Assembly (NCBI RefSeq): GCF_007714205.1
Contig: NZ_VMQU01000006.1
Coordinates: forward strand, 1 to 64,000
Direction: 5' to 3'
Source of the DNA: Mycobacterium helveticum
GTDB lineage: Bacteria > Actinomycetota > Actinomycetes > Mycobacteriales > Mycobacteriaceae
DNA length: 64,000 nucleotides
The notes below the pieces were generated by a model. The model made no database searches. It was not told the origin of the DNA and was given only the letters and a program-made list of their open reading frames with translations. The translations under genes were made by a program, and so were the position numbers. Shown here piece after piece: positions 34,411 through 44,427 of this stretch. Position 1 is the stretch's first letter; the number at the start of each line of letters is the position of its first letter.

Positions 34411-36093
34411 CTAGGGGGTCTCCGGGATCAGCAGGTGCGCGTCGTAATCCGGGCCCCAGTGCAGCGTGACCCGGCCGCGCGGCGATGGAGCATAGGCCGC
34501 CGGGAATTGGCCGCTCAACGGGTTGCGCGGGCACAACCAGCGCCCGCCGACCACCAGCCGAAGCTGCTCGCCGGCGCGGAACAACGTCGCCGAGGGGCCC
34601 AGCGCGACGTCGACCGCCACCACCTCGCCGGCGGACACCGGCCGCGGCTCGGTGCATGCCGGTACCGGCTCCCAGGGCCGCGACAGCTCGGGGTCGAGCG
34701 CGCGGAGCGAGACCCGCTGCCAGCCCGTGGCCACCCGGTCGCGCCCGTAGCCGTAGGACCCCTCGAACCCTACGAACCGGCCCCCGCGCCACTTCTCCAC
34801 CCCGACGAACAGGTTCGCGTCGTCGCAGCCGTCCAGCGAGACCCACAGGCGCGCCGCCATGGGGCCGGTCAGCTCGATGTCCGCGGGTACCGTCCAGCTG
34901 AAAGACGCTGCCCGAGAGTGGGTTTCGAATGTTATGCCGCCTGCCGTTATCGGCTGCTGTGCGGTCAGCGCTCCGGCTTCGGCCAGATACATTGGCCGCC
35001 AACGGGTGTGGGCCAGCGGCCACTCGGCTTCCTCGCGCACCGCGGCGACGGTGTCGCGGTCCTCGCGCACCTCGAGGCGCACGCTGCGGGAACCGGATTC
35101 GCCGTCGAGCACGCCGCGGAAGAACGCCAGCTGCTCGGCCAGCGCGGCCTCGGAGTAGAACGTCGCCCATTTGCCGCCCCGATGGGTGTAGAGGCGAGCG
35201 TGGCCGGAGCCGCCGTGCGTGAACGCCCGGATGGAGCCGCGGCTGTGCAGGTTGTTGTCCGAGAAGCTGCCGCACACCAGCATGGGCACCTTGACGGCCG
35301 ATAGGTCGGGCACCAGCGCGCGCCAGAAGTCGTCGCGCAGCGGGTGCTCGTCCTGCATCCGCGCCAGGTCGTAGCTTTGCCGCGTGCTGCGCCGAACGCC
35401 GCGTGCCCACAACCGAAAAAAGCCGCGTTCGCGCACACCGCCCGGAAAAACCAGGTCCCGGTAGGCGTCGGTGAAGCCCTCCCAGGGGCAGATTGCCCGC
35501 AGCGCCGGCGGCCGCAGCGCGGCGACGGCGTACTGGCTGATGGCCAGATAGGACACCCCGAGCATGACCACCCCGCCGTCGCACCAGGGCTGCCCGGCGA
35601 TCCACTGCACGAGGTCGTAGGTGTCCTCGGCCTCCTGGTGCGACAACAGCCGTCCGGTGCCGCCGGAATGGCCACACCCACGCGAGTCGGCGTTCACGAC
35701 GGTGAACCCGCGCGCGGTCCACCACGCCGGGTCGGGCGATTCCCAACCCGTGAGCGCCGAGAACCTCACCGGCTGCGGCTGGCGCAGCATGCGGTATTGC
35801 GCCGGGAACGTCCACCGCTTGCCCCGCCGCGCCGGCAGGTTGTCCTTACCGTAGGGGTGGATGCTCAGGACCACTGGCCGGGGCGGATCACCGCCCTTGC
35901 GAATGACGTTGACCCGCAACGTGGTTCCGTCGCGGGTCGCAACCGCGACGTCGCGGTCGACGACGACGTCGGCCGGCGGGTCGGTGACGGTGACGGGCGG
36001 CCTGGCGAGGCTGCGGATACGGCTCAGGGCGTACCGCAGGGCGCCGGGCCGTCGCCACGGCCGGTCCAGGGCAGGCGCCGCGTTTCGAGCCAC
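34411..36093 (-). CDS. CocE/NonD-family hydrolase (Rv1215c-like)
   Basis: A 560-residue alpha/beta-hydrolase of the X-Pro dipeptidyl-peptidase/cocaine esterase family. The nucleophile elbow is Gly-Val-Ser-Tyr (Ser181), preceded by Gly-Cys-Gly-His-Ser-Gly-Gly. The N-terminal Met-x-x-Arg-Asp-Gly-Thr-x-Leu-like segment (Val-Ala-Thr-Arg-Asp-Gly-Thr-Thr-Leu-Arg-Val-Asn-Val) and a C-terminal jelly-roll domain (from about residue 370) match the family. These enzymes cleave esters or amides; the natural substrate is unknown. It is the last gene of a five-gene leftward run. Its stop touches the end of the 60-bp palindrome. Confidence 0.86.
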   Translation of the reverse strand: MARNAAPALDRPWRRPGALRYALSRIRSLARPPVTVTDPPADVVVDRDVAVATRDGTTLRVNVIRKGGDPPRPVVLSIHPYGKDNLPARRGKRWTFPAQYRMLRQPQPVRFSALTGWESPDPAWWTARGFTVVNADSRGCGHSGGTGRLLSHQEAEDTYDLVQWIAGQPWCDGGVVMLGVSYLAISQYAVAALRPPALRAICPWEGFTDAYRDLVFPGGVRERGFFRLWARGVRRSTRQSYDLARMQDEHPLRDDFWRALVPDLSAVKVPMLVCGSFSDNNLHSRGSIRAFTHGGSGHARLYTHRGGKWATFYSEAALAEQLAFFRGVLDGESGSRSVRLEVREDRDTVAAVREEAEWPLAHTRWRPMYLAEAGALTAQQPITAGGITFETHSRAASFSWTVPADIELTGPMAARLWVSLDGCDDANLFVGVEKWRGGRFVGFEGSYGYGRDRVATGWQRVSLRALDPELSRPWEPVPACTEPRPVSAGEVVAVDVALGPSATLFRAGEQLRLVVGGRWLCPRNPLSGQFPAAYAPSPRGRVTLHWGPDYDAHLLIPETP

Positions 36094-36122
36094 GCCGATA
36101 CCTTAAGGCGTGTGTCCAGGGG

Positions 36123-36797
36123 TCACCACACGTGCGGCAGCAACCGGTAGCGCACGTCCCGGCTGTATTCGCGGTAGCCGGCCAGTTCCGCGATGAGCAA
36201 CTTCTCCTCGTCGAGGATGCGGAAGACGAGCATGGCGACGCCGGGGATGACGAAGACAAGACCCCAGTAGGAGCCGAGGGCCAGCGGCATGCCGACCATC
36301 ATCACCACGTCTCCGGCATACATCGGATGCCGCACCAACCCATAGAGACCGCCGGTGACCAGCGTCTGGCGCGCCTCCACCGTGACCGTGGCGGCGGCAT
36401 AGCCGTTCTGAACGACCACCAGCATGGCGATCCCGAGTCCCGCCGCCACCAGCACGTCGCCGATCACGGCCACCGCCGCAGGCACCGATGACCAGCCCAT
36501 CCTGCGGTCGAACGCACTGAACGCCATCGTCGCGAATATGGCCAGGAACGAGCCGGTGATGATGATCTTCTGGGCGGCTCGGCGTTCCGCCCAGGGCCCG
36601 GCGTGCATGCGTCGCCGCAGAGCGGCGGGGTTGGTCCGGGCGAGGTAGATGGTCGGCACGGTTGTCACCACCGAGAAAACGGCTATGAAAAGCCATGCCT
36701 GCCAGTAATCCAGCGTGCCGGCCGGTAAGAAGAGGACCAGGCCGAACAGGGCCAGTCCCAGAATCGATGACGTCGTCAGCCGAACGGCGGTCTTCAC
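36123..36797 (-). CDS. Isoprenylcysteine carboxyl methyltransferase-like membrane protein (Rv1216c-like)
   Basis: A 224-residue membrane protein with about five helices. The C-terminal part has the ICMT/phospholipid methyltransferase signature: Leu-Val-Thr-Gly-Gly-Leu-Tyr-Gly-Leu-Val-Arg-His-Pro-Met-Tyr-Ala-Gly near residue 147, then a glutamate pair Asp-Glu-Glu-Lys-Leu-Leu and Tyr-Arg-Glu-Tyr. These residues bind S-adenosylmethionine in the family. The methyl acceptor in mycobacteria is not known. It starts 7 bp after the ABC permease gene on the same strand and may be part of the same transcript. Confidence 0.82.
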   Translation of the reverse strand: MKTAVRLTTSSILGLALFGLVLFLPAGTLDYWQAWLFIAVFSVVTTVPTIYLARTNPAALRRRMHAGPWAERRAAQKIIITGSFLAIFATMAFSAFDRRMGWSSVPAAVAVIGDVLVAAGLGIAMLVVVQNGYAAATVTVEARQTLVTGGLYGLVRHPMYAGDVVMMVGMPLALGSYWGLVFVIPGVAMLVFRILDEEKLLIAELAGYREYSRDVRYRLLPHVW

Positions 36798-36804
36798 CAG
36801 GCCC

Positions 36805-38451
36805 CTAGCAACGCAGGTCTCGGCGGCGGAAAGCCATGGCGCCCAACATGGTCAGCGCGACGTCGATCGCCAGCAGCCACAGCAGCGGCACGGCCGTGAA
36901 GTCGGCGCCCACCCGCGGGACGTGCGCGAACGGCTCGAGGTCGAGCAGCCACTGCGGGAATCCGGCCAACGAACCGATCAGGTACAGGGCCACGAAGGCG
37001 ACCAGCACCCCCCAGGCCATCGGGGTGAACCGCGGCGCGACCCCGAACAACCCGACCGTGACCGCGGCGGGCAGCCAGATGGCGGGCAGCTGGGCGGCCG
37101 CGGTGCCGACAACGACGAGCAGCTTCCCGTCGACATCGCCGGCGGCAATGCCGTAGGCCAGCCCGCCCACTAATCCGCTGACCAGCATCGCCGTCGCGGA
37201 GCCACCCAGTGCGGCCGCCAAATGGCTTGCCAGCCAACGTGTTCGCGACACGGAACCCGCCAATATCGTCTCGGCGCGTTGGCCGGACTCTTCCTGGTGC
37301 GGGCGCAGGATCAGCGAGACGGCGAACGCTGCAGCCACCATGCCCAGCATGGTGAACGCCACCGCGATGAACGCCTGCTCCAGCGCGCCGGTGCCGCCCA
37401 TCCGCGCGACGATGTCGCGCGCCGCGGTGCTGTCGCCCAGCTCGTCGCCGATGCCGTGCACCACGCTGCCCATCACCAGGCCGTACGCGCACAGCCCCAC
37501 GCTCCACAGCAGCAGCGCGCCGCGGTCCAGCCGCCATGCCAGCCCGAAGACGTTGCCCAACGCCGCTGCGGCGGATCCGGGACCGGCGCGTTCGTCGAAC
37601 AGTCCGGCGCCGACGTCGCGCGCCGCGAGCAGTCGATACGCCACCGCGGTGAGCGCGGTCGCCGTCGTCAGATGCAGTAGCAGCACCCACCAGTGGTCGC
37701 CGGCATACGGCCTGAGCTGCAACGACCACCCGAGCGGGGACAGCCATGACAGCGCGCCGTCACCGGCGTCGCCGATGGCGCGCACCGTGAACGCGGCCGC
37801 CAGCACGGCGAACGCGGCGCCGCGGGAGAATCGCGCACTCGATGACAGCTGCGCGGCCACCGCCGCAACGGCGGTGAACACCACGCCGGAGCCAGCCAGT
37901 GCCGCCCCGAAGGCAAGCGAGCCGCCGGCCGGCACGGTCGTGGCGAGCAGTCCGGCCGCGCCGATCGCGCCGGTGGCCAACGACGCCCCGAACGACAGCA
38001 GCAGCGCCGCGCTCAGGCCGGCGTAGCGGCCCACCGCGGTCGAGTCGACCAGCTCGGTGCGGCCCGTCTCCTCGTCGGCGCGGGTGTGCCGGATGACCGT
38101 GAGGATGACGGCCACCGCGATCAGCACGTGGAACATCCCCGCCTTCCAGATGCCGACCGCACCGAGGCTGTCGTTGTAGACCTGACCGTAAAGCGCGCGC
38201 TGGGCCGGGCTGGCCATGATGGAGGCCGCGAGTCCCGCGCGGGCGGCCTGGGTGGGGTAGACCTTCTCGATGCTGCCGACATACACCGTGGCCAACGGCA
38301 CGGACAACAGCAGCACCCACAGCGGCAGGGAGACCCGGTCGCGGCGCACATAGAGCCGCAGCATCCCCAGCGTGCCGGCGAACTGCGAACGGCATTGCGG
38401 GGCAGTGCCCCTCGGGGGGCCTGGCCGATTCAGCGTCGCGGTGCTCGTCAC
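36805..38451 (-). CDS. ABC transporter permease, multidrug efflux (Rv1217c-like)
   Basis: A 548-residue permease with about 12 hydrophobic segments in two similar halves; each half begins with a charged segment (Arg-Leu-Tyr-Val-Arg-Arg-Asp and Gly-Leu-Ala-Trp-Arg-Leu-Asp-Arg). The length equals that of Rv1217c, a tetronasin-type exporter permease that together with Rv1218c confers low-level resistance to several drugs. It is coupled to the ATPase gene by a 4-bp ATGA overlap (38448-38451). The direction of transport (export) is inferred from this family and from its TetR neighbour. Confidence 0.88.
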   Translation of the reverse strand: MTSTATLNRPGPPRGTAPQCRSQFAGTLGMLRLYVRRDRVSLPLWVLLLSVPLATVYVGSIEKVYPTQAARAGLAASIMASPAQRALYGQVYNDSLGAVGIWKAGMFHVLIAVAVILTVIRHTRADEETGRTELVDSTAVGRYAGLSAALLLSFGASLATGAIGAAGLLATTVPAGGSLAFGAALAGSGVVFTAVAAVAAQLSSSARFSRGAAFAVLAAAFTVRAIGDAGDGALSWLSPLGWSLQLRPYAGDHWWVLLLHLTTATALTAVAYRLLAARDVGAGLFDERAGPGSAAAALGNVFGLAWRLDRGALLLWSVGLCAYGLVMGSVVHGIGDELGDSTAARDIVARMGGTGALEQAFIAVAFTMLGMVAAAFAVSLILRPHQEESGQRAETILAGSVSRTRWLASHLAAALGGSATAMLVSGLVGGLAYGIAAGDVDGKLLVVVGTAAAQLPAIWLPAAVTVGLFGVAPRFTPMAWGVLVAFVALYLIGSLAGFPQWLLDLEPFAHVPRVGADFTAVPLLWLLAIDVALTMLGAMAFRRRDLRC

Positions 38452-39356
38452 GACGAAACCTCCGCCGTGTGGTAGTGGCGCAAAAAGAGCTCCTCGAGCG
38501 TCGGCGGCTGGCTGATCAGGCTGCGCACGCCGGCGTCGCCGAGTGCCCGGATGACGGCTCCGAGGCTTTCGCTGTCGACCTGCGCGCGCAGCGTGTTGCC
38601 CTCGACGGTGACGTCTTCGACGCCCGTGATCCGGCTCAGATCACCCGGATCGCCGATCATTTCGGCTTTGATCGAGGTGCGGCTGAGGTGCCGCAAGGAG
38701 TCCAGTGACCCGCTCTCGACGGTTCTGCCGTCCCGGATGATCGTCACCCGTTCGCACAGCGCTTCGGTTTCGGCCAGGATGTGGCTGGACAACAGGACCG
38801 TCACCCCCCGGTCGCGCGCTTCGCCGACGCATTGCTGAAACACGTTCTCCATCAGCGGGTCCAGGCCGCTACTGGGCTCGTCGAGGAGCAGCAGCTCGGC
38901 GTGCGACGAGAAGGCCGAGATCAGCGACACCTTCTGGCGATTGCCCTTGGAGTAGGTGCGGGCCTTGTTGTGGGGATCGAGGGCGAAGCGCTCGATCAGC
39001 TCCGCGCGACGCTTCCCGTCGATGCCGCCGCGCATCCTGGCCAGCAGGTCGATGGTCTCGCCGCCGGTCAGCGAGGGCCACAACGTGACATCGCCCGGCA
39101 CGTAGGCGATGCGGCGGTGCAATTCGACGGCGTCGCTCCACGGGTCGCCGCCCAGCAACCGCGCGCTGCCGCCGTCGGACTTCACCAGGCCCAGCAGGAT
39201 GCGGATGGTGGTGGACTTGCCGGCACCGTTGGGCCCGAGGAAGCCGTGCACCTCGCCCGCCCGCACCGTGAGATCCAGGCCGTCCAGCGCCCGCACGGCG
39301 CCGAAGTTCTTTGTCAGGGAACGGATCGCGATGGGATCGACCTTGTTAACCGGCAT
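38448..39356 (-). CDS. ABC transporter ATP-binding protein, multidrug efflux (Rv1218c-like)
   Basis: A 302-residue ATPase. Walker [10 protein letters not shown] lies near residue 42. The signature loop is Tyr-Ser-Lys-Gly-Asn-Arg-Gln-Lys, a degenerate form typical of drug-export ATPases. Walker B is [13 protein letters not shown], and a switch histidine lies in Ser-Ser-His-Ile-Leu-Ala-Glu. The C-terminal about 80 residues form the accessory domain of the DrrA type. It is the energy subunit for the permease encoded next. Its start lies within the 3' end of the TetR gene (11-bp overlap), so repressor, ATPase and permease are one operon. Confidence 0.93.
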   Translation of the reverse strand: MPVNKVDPIAIRSLTKNFGAVRALDGLDLTVRAGEVHGFLGPNGAGKSTTIRILLGLVKSDGGSARLLGGDPWSDAVELHRRIAYVPGDVTLWPSLTGGETIDLLARMRGGIDGKRRAELIERFALDPHNKARTYSKGNRQKVSLISAFSSHAELLLLDEPSSGLDPLMENVFQQCVGEARDRGVTVLLSSHILAETEALCERVTIIRDGRTVESGSLDSLRHLSRTSIKAEMIGDPGDLSRITGVEDVTVEGNTLRAQVDSESLGAVIRALGDAGVRSLISQPPTLEELFLRHYHTAEVSS

Positions 39357-39984
39357 GGGGTTCTCCTTGTTCGGCTTCGTTCAGGAACGTGTCGTACATG
39401 GTGCGATCGGCCATCAGGCCCTCGGTGTAGATCTCCAGCGCGGGCAGCACCATGTCGCGGGCGTAGTCGCGTAGCACGGCACGCAGATCCGTTGGGGTGT
39501 CGTGCATTTGCAGATATAACAGGAATCCGCCGCCGCCGGTGATCGACAGATATTTCGCCCTGGCCCGGGGATCGCGGCTCGGCTTGAGCGCTCCCGACCG
39601 CACGCCCTCGTCCAGGTAGATCTCGGCATTGTCGATCATCTTGCGCCACAGTGTCTTTGCCAGTTCGCCGCCGGCCTGCATGCTGCGCACCAGGTAGGCC
39701 ATCAACGGCGCGTAGGACTCGATCTCGGCCAGCTGCGCGAACCACGCGGCCGGATCGGGGGACCGCATCGCCTCGAGCTTGCCGCTGCGGATCTCTTCGG
39801 CGATGTAGTCGTCGCATGCCTTGCGCAGCCCGTCCTTGGAGCCGAAGTGGTGGATGACCAGAGCCGCGCTGACGCCGGCCGCGTCGGCGATCGCGCGCAG
39901 GCCCACGCCGAACCCGTGTTCGCCGAACTGCGCTATGGCCGCGTCGCGGATCCGCGCGGCGGCGGTCAGATCGGCTGAACGCAT
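39346..39984 (-). CDS. raaS: TetR-family repressor of the efflux operon (RaaS-like, Rv1219c)
   Basis: A 212-residue TetR regulator. The helix-turn-helix is [22 protein letters not shown] near residues 29-50. In M. tuberculosis the same-length orthologue RaaS represses the adjacent ABC exporter and supports survival under drug exposure. The ATG at 39984 is preferred over an upstream in-frame start at 40002 because it yields that length. It also leaves a GTTCAG direct repeat directly upstream as a probable operator. It overlaps the ATPase gene by 11 bp, so autorepression would control all three genes. Confidence 0.9.
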   Translation of the reverse strand: MRSADLTAAARIRDAAIAQFGEHGFGVGLRAIADAAGVSAALVIHHFGSKDGLRKACDDYIAEEIRSGKLEAMRSPDPAAWFAQLAEIESYAPLMAYLVRSMQAGGELAKTLWRKMIDNAEIYLDEGVRSGALKPSRDPRARAKYLSITGGGGFLLYLQMHDTPTDLRAVLRDYARDMVLPALEIYTEGLMADRTMYDTFLNEAEQGEPHAG

Positions 39985-40010
39985 GTTCAGGATACTAAAC
40001 AAGGGTTCAG
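39985..40010 (-). promoter_or_regulatory. Candidate operator of the RaaS-like repressor
   Basis: The hexamer GTTCAG (CTGAAC on the coding strand) occurs at 39985-39990 and 40005-40010, exactly 20 bp or two helical turns apart, flanking GATACTAAACAAGG. This A/T-rich core abuts the start codon, so transcription would begin inside or close to it. TetR dimers commonly bind such sites in pairs. This is inferred from position and symmetry only. Confidence 0.45.
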
Positions 40011-40030
40011 CAGCGAGTCAAGGGCACTGT

Positions 40031-40090
40031 GCGAGCAGACGCAAAAAGCCCCGCACGCCTGGCGTGTCGGGGGCTTTTGCGTCTGCTCGC
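40031..40090. repeat. 60-bp palindromic element, copy 3
   Basis: The outer arms are identical to copy 2 (GCGAGCAGACGCAAAA and its complement). The inner stem, however, is different and still pairs (AGCCCCGCACGCC with GGCGTGTCGGGGGCT). It lies between the stop of the methyltransferase gene (15 bp away) and the start of the raaS-like gene, both leftward, so it could terminate the methyltransferase transcript ahead of the repressor operon. Confidence 0.9.
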
Positions 40091-40105
40091 GGGGAGGTAC
40101 GGGAG

Positions 40106-40780
40106 TTAGTCGCGGACCGCGGCCAGCAGCCCGTCACCCAGGGGCACCAGTGCGGGGGTGAGCCGCTCGTCCTCGGCGATGAGCCGTGCCGCCTCGCGGA
40201 CCGCGACCACCTCGGGGTCGCGCGCCGAGGGGTCGCCGGCCCGCCCGCCCAGGGCCGACCGGTGCACGACGATGACGCCGCCGGACCGCAGCAACCGCAC
40301 CCCCTCGACCACGTAGTCGGGCTGGTCGATCGGGTCGGCATCGATGAACACCAGGTCATAGGACTCGTCGGCGAGCCGGGTGAGGACCTCCTGGGCACGT
40401 CCGCTGATCAGCCGGGTGCGTGACGGCCCCACCCCGGCCTCGGAGAAAGCCTGCTTGGCCAGCCGCAGATACTCGGGCTCGATGTCGATCGTGGTCAGCA
40501 CGCCGTCGTCGCCCATGCCCGAGAGCAGCCAGAGTCCGCTCACCCCCGCGCCGGTGCCGACCTCGGCGACGGCCTTGCCGCCGCTGAGCTTGGTCAGCAG
40601 GCTCAACAGCGCGCCGACCGCGGGTGTCACCGCTCCCGCACCGATGTCCACGGCGCGCTCGCGGGCGGCGGCCAGGATCGCGTCTTCCGAGATGGAAGCC
40701 TCGGCGTGCGCGAACAGCGCCTCGGCCCGGCCGGGGGCCGGCTGGTCGGGGGTGACGGAGCTGCTATCGGTACCGTCCAT
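40106..40780 (-). CDS. SAM-dependent O-methyltransferase (Rv1220c-like)
   Basis: A 224-residue class I methyltransferase of the catechol/caffeoyl-CoA O-methyltransferase type. Motif I is [13 protein letters not shown] near residue 70. The acidic loop Thr-Thr-Ile-Asp-Ile-Glu-Pro-Glu binds the ribose, and Val-Phe-Ile-Asp-Ala-Asp carries the metal-binding aspartates expected in this divalent-cation-dependent group. The natural acceptor is unknown. The ATG at 40780 is chosen because the conserved domain begins about 25 residues later; the frame is open further upstream. It is divergent from sigE. Confidence 0.87.
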   Translation of the reverse strand: MDGTDSSSVTPDQPAPGRAEALFAHAEASISEDAILAAARERAVDIGAGAVTPAVGALLSLLTKLSGGKAVAEVGTGAGVSGLWLLSGMGDDGVLTTIDIEPEYLRLAKQAFSEAGVGPSRTRLISGRAQEVLTRLADESYDLVFIDADPIDQPDYVVEGVRLLRSGGVIVVHRSALGGRAGDPSARDPEVVAVREAARLIAEDERLTPALVPLGDGLLAAVRD

Positions 40781-40920
40781 GCCCGCAGCGTATGTCGAAT
40801 CCGCGGCGCAGTCCCTCAGGCGCGCCTGCCCCGGCCCCGGCGACACGCCCGCGGGACCTTGAGGGTTTAAGGTTGCCGCGCGGCGGATATCCCCTGCACA
40901 GCGCAAGTAACGATCTGGTT

Positions 40921-40938
40921 TCTCAGCTTCAGCTCAGA
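40921..40938 (+). promoter_or_regulatory. Repeated TCAG motif upstream of sigE, possible MprA-type box
   Basis: The run TCTCAGCTTCAGCTCAG contains CTCAG twice with an intervening TTCAG, 45-60 bp before the sigE start. The sigE gene is known to be under MprAB control through direct repeats of about this kind. The match to the MprA consensus is by eye and imperfect. Confidence 0.35.
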
Positions 40939-40981
40939 TTGCTCATATATCGCGCACACCCCGGTACGCCACGGTAGCCGT

Positions 40982-41743
40982 ATGGAACGCGGAGGGCGAT
41001 GGACCGGGAATACAGATTGGCGGCTTCATGTTGCCGCCGGTGACGTCATGCCGATCACCGGCAGACCGATTTCGGAGGATTCGATCATCACCACGCTCTT
41101 GAGCCCGGCCAGCATGTCGCACCCCCAGGAGTTTCCCGACGACACATGGGTGGAGACCTGCGACGAGTTGCAGGGCACCGCGGTATTCGACGCGACCGGT
41201 GACAAGTCGACGATGCCCTCGTGGGACGAACTGGTCCGTCAGCACGCCGACCGCGTGTACCGGTTGGCCTACCGGCTTTCCGGAAACCAGCAGGATGCCG
41301 AGGACCTGACCCAGGAGACGTTCATCCGGGTCTTCCGTTCGGTGCAGAATTACCAGCCCGGGACGTTCGAAGGCTGGCTGCACCGCATCACCACGAACCT
41401 GTTCCTCGACATGGTCCGGCGCCGCGCCCGCATCCGGATGGAGGCGTTGCCCGAGGACTACGACCGGGTGCCCGCCGACGATCCCAACCCCGAGCAGATC
41501 TACCACGACGCCCGGCTCGGCCCCGACCTGCAGGCCGCCCTGGATTCGTTGCCGCCGGAGTTCCGTGCCGCGGTGGTGCTGTGCGACATCGAAGGCCTGT
41601 CCTACGAGGAAATCGGCGCCACGCTGGGGGTCAAGCTGGGCACCGTGCGCAGCCGCATCCACCGCGGACGTCAGGCCCTGCGTGACTACCTGGCCGCCCA
41701 CCCTGAACATGGCAGCCGCGCCGACGCCACCAGGTCGGCTTAG
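40982..41743 (+). CDS. sigE: ECF RNA polymerase sigma factor SigE
   Basis: A 253-residue extracytoplasmic-function sigma factor that directs the envelope, oxidative and detergent stress response. Region 2 is clear ([16 protein letters not shown], then [10 protein letters not shown]). Region 4 is [11 protein letters not shown], then [10 protein letters not shown] and [11 protein letters not shown]. The first about 75 residues are variable. In M. tuberculosis several start codons are used, and internal ATGs here (for example 41048 and 41114) allow the same. The anti-sigma gene follows, then htrA. Confidence 0.96.
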   Translation: MERGGRWTGNTDWRLHVAAGDVMPITGRPISEDSIITTLLSPASMSHPQEFPDDTWVETCDELQGTAVFDATGDKSTMPSWDELVRQHADRVYRLAYRLSGNQQDAEDLTQETFIRVFRSVQNYQPGTFEGWLHRITTNLFLDMVRRRARIRMEALPEDYDRVPADDPNPEQIYHDARLGPDLQAALDSLPPEFRAAVVLCDIEGLSYEEIGATLGVKLGTVRSRIHRGRQALRDYLAAHPEHGSRADATRSA

Positions 41744-41936
41744 GTCGACCGGTCGCCCCCGGCGGCCGGTCACGGGTCGACGCAGCGGCTCGAACTCGGG
41801 GCCCCAACACGGATTCATCGTGACCTCGCGCCGAAAAACCAGCGGTGTTGCGGCCTTGGGCGGGCTGACGGGCATCACGTCGCGCTACATTCGAGATGGC
41901 GGTACTCGAGGTGCGGGGCGACGAAGGGAGCTGGCG

Positions 41937-42329
41937 ATGGCCGACCGGGGACATGTGTTCCGCCGTGCGTTCTCCTGGCTGCCCGCCCAGTTCGCCTCCC
42001 AGAGCGATGCGCTCGTCGGTGCGCCCCGCCAGTTCGGCTCCACCGAGCACCTGTCCGCCGAGGCGATCGTGGCCTTCGTCGACGGTGAGCTGCGGATGAA
42101 CGCGCATCTGCGCGCCGCGCATCACCTGTCTCTGTGTCCGCAGTGCGCGTCGGAAGTCGACGACCAGAGCCGGGCCCGCGCCGCGCTGCGCGAGTCGCAC
42201 CCGATCCGGATTCCCAGCACGTTGCTGGGCCTGCTGTCCGACATCCCGCGCTGTTCCCCCGATGAGGCGTCCCCGCCATCGGAGCGTTTCGCCGACCGCG
42301 ATGCGCGCGACGAGCGCAAGCGCCGCTAG
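41937..42329 (+). CDS. rseA: Anti-sigma-E factor RseA
   Basis: A 130-residue zinc-associated anti-sigma factor that holds SigE inactive. The ZAS motif is complete: His63-x3-Cys67-x2-Cys70 in HHLSLCPQC, followed by Ala-Ser-Glu-Val-Asp-Asp-Gln. The upstream helix contains Ala-Phe-Val-Asp-Gly-Glu-Leu-Arg-Met-Asn. There is no transmembrane helix, as in the M. tuberculosis protein, which is released by oxidation or by PknB phosphorylation followed by ClpC1P2 degradation. The start ATG at 41937 follows AGGGAG by 6 nt. It is shorter than the H37Rv protein because the Gly/Ser-rich tail is reduced. A 193-bp gap separates it from sigE. Confidence 0.92.
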   Translation: MADRGHVFRRAFSWLPAQFASQSDALVGAPRQFGSTEHLSAEAIVAFVDGELRMNAHLRAAHHLSLCPQCASEVDDQSRARAALRESHPIRIPSTLLGLLSDIPRCSPDEASPPSERFADRDARDERKRR

Positions 42330-42380
42330 GTTGCCCCCGCCACCCGGTGGCCCGCCGTGGGCGCGCACGCGGAACGACCG

Positions 42381-42416
42381 GCAGGCATGGATACTGGGGC
42401 AGGCATGGATACTGGG
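42381..42416. repeat. 18-bp perfect tandem duplication upstream of htrA
   Basis: GCAGGCATGGATACTGGG occurs twice head to tail at 42381-42398 and 42399-42416. Read as codons it gives ATG-GAT-ACT-GGG twice and ends in TGA soon after, but no ribosome binding site is obvious. It lies 87 bp before the htrA start, in its presumed promoter or leader region. Confidence 0.85.
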
Positions 42417-42458
42417 GAATGACACGGGCCATGCCGGTCCCTTGTTATCGCCCCGTAA

Positions 42459-44012
<1,554 letters not shown>

Positions 44013-44423
44013 ATGTTCGCCAACGTCGGCTGGGGGGAGATGCTCGTCCTCGTGGTGGTCGGGCTGGTGATCCTCGGCCCGGAGCGGCTTCCGGGAGCCA
44101 TCCGCTGGAGCGCGACCGCACTGCGGCAGGCGCGCGACTACCTCAGCGGTGTGACCAGCCAGCTGCGCGAGGACATCGGGCCCGAGTTCGACGACCTGCG
44201 CGGCCCGATCAGCGAGCTGCAGAAGCTGCGGGGCATGACGCCGCGCGCCGCGTTGACCAAGCACCTCTTCGACGGCGACGACTCCTTCTTTACCGGCAAC
44301 TTCGACGGGCCGGTCAGGCCGGTCAACGGAGCTCCGGCGGGGCCGACGGCAGAGCCGGCGGGGCCGACGTTCGCGGCCGAAAAGCACGACGGCCCGGCGC
44401 CGTTCGACACCGACGCGACCTGA
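44013..44423 (+). CDS. tatB: Sec-independent protein translocase subunit TatB
   Basis: A 136-residue Tat component. The N-terminal transmembrane helix and hinge are characteristic: [12 protein letters not shown], then [10 protein letters not shown] with the conserved Glu at residue 9 and Gly-Pro hinge near residue 22. An amphipathic helix and a Pro/Ala-rich tail follow. It recognises twin-arginine substrates together with TatC, which is encoded elsewhere. It starts at the base after the htrA stop, so it shares the htrA transcript. It is convergent with mrp, 4 bp away. Confidence 0.93.
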   Translation: MFANVGWGEMLVLVVVGLVILGPERLPGAIRWSATALRQARDYLSGVTSQLREDIGPEFDDLRGPISELQKLRGMTPRAALTKHLFDGDDSFFTGNFDGPVRPVNGAPAGPTAEPAGPTFAAEKHDGPAPFDTDAT

Positions 44424-44427
44424 GTTC

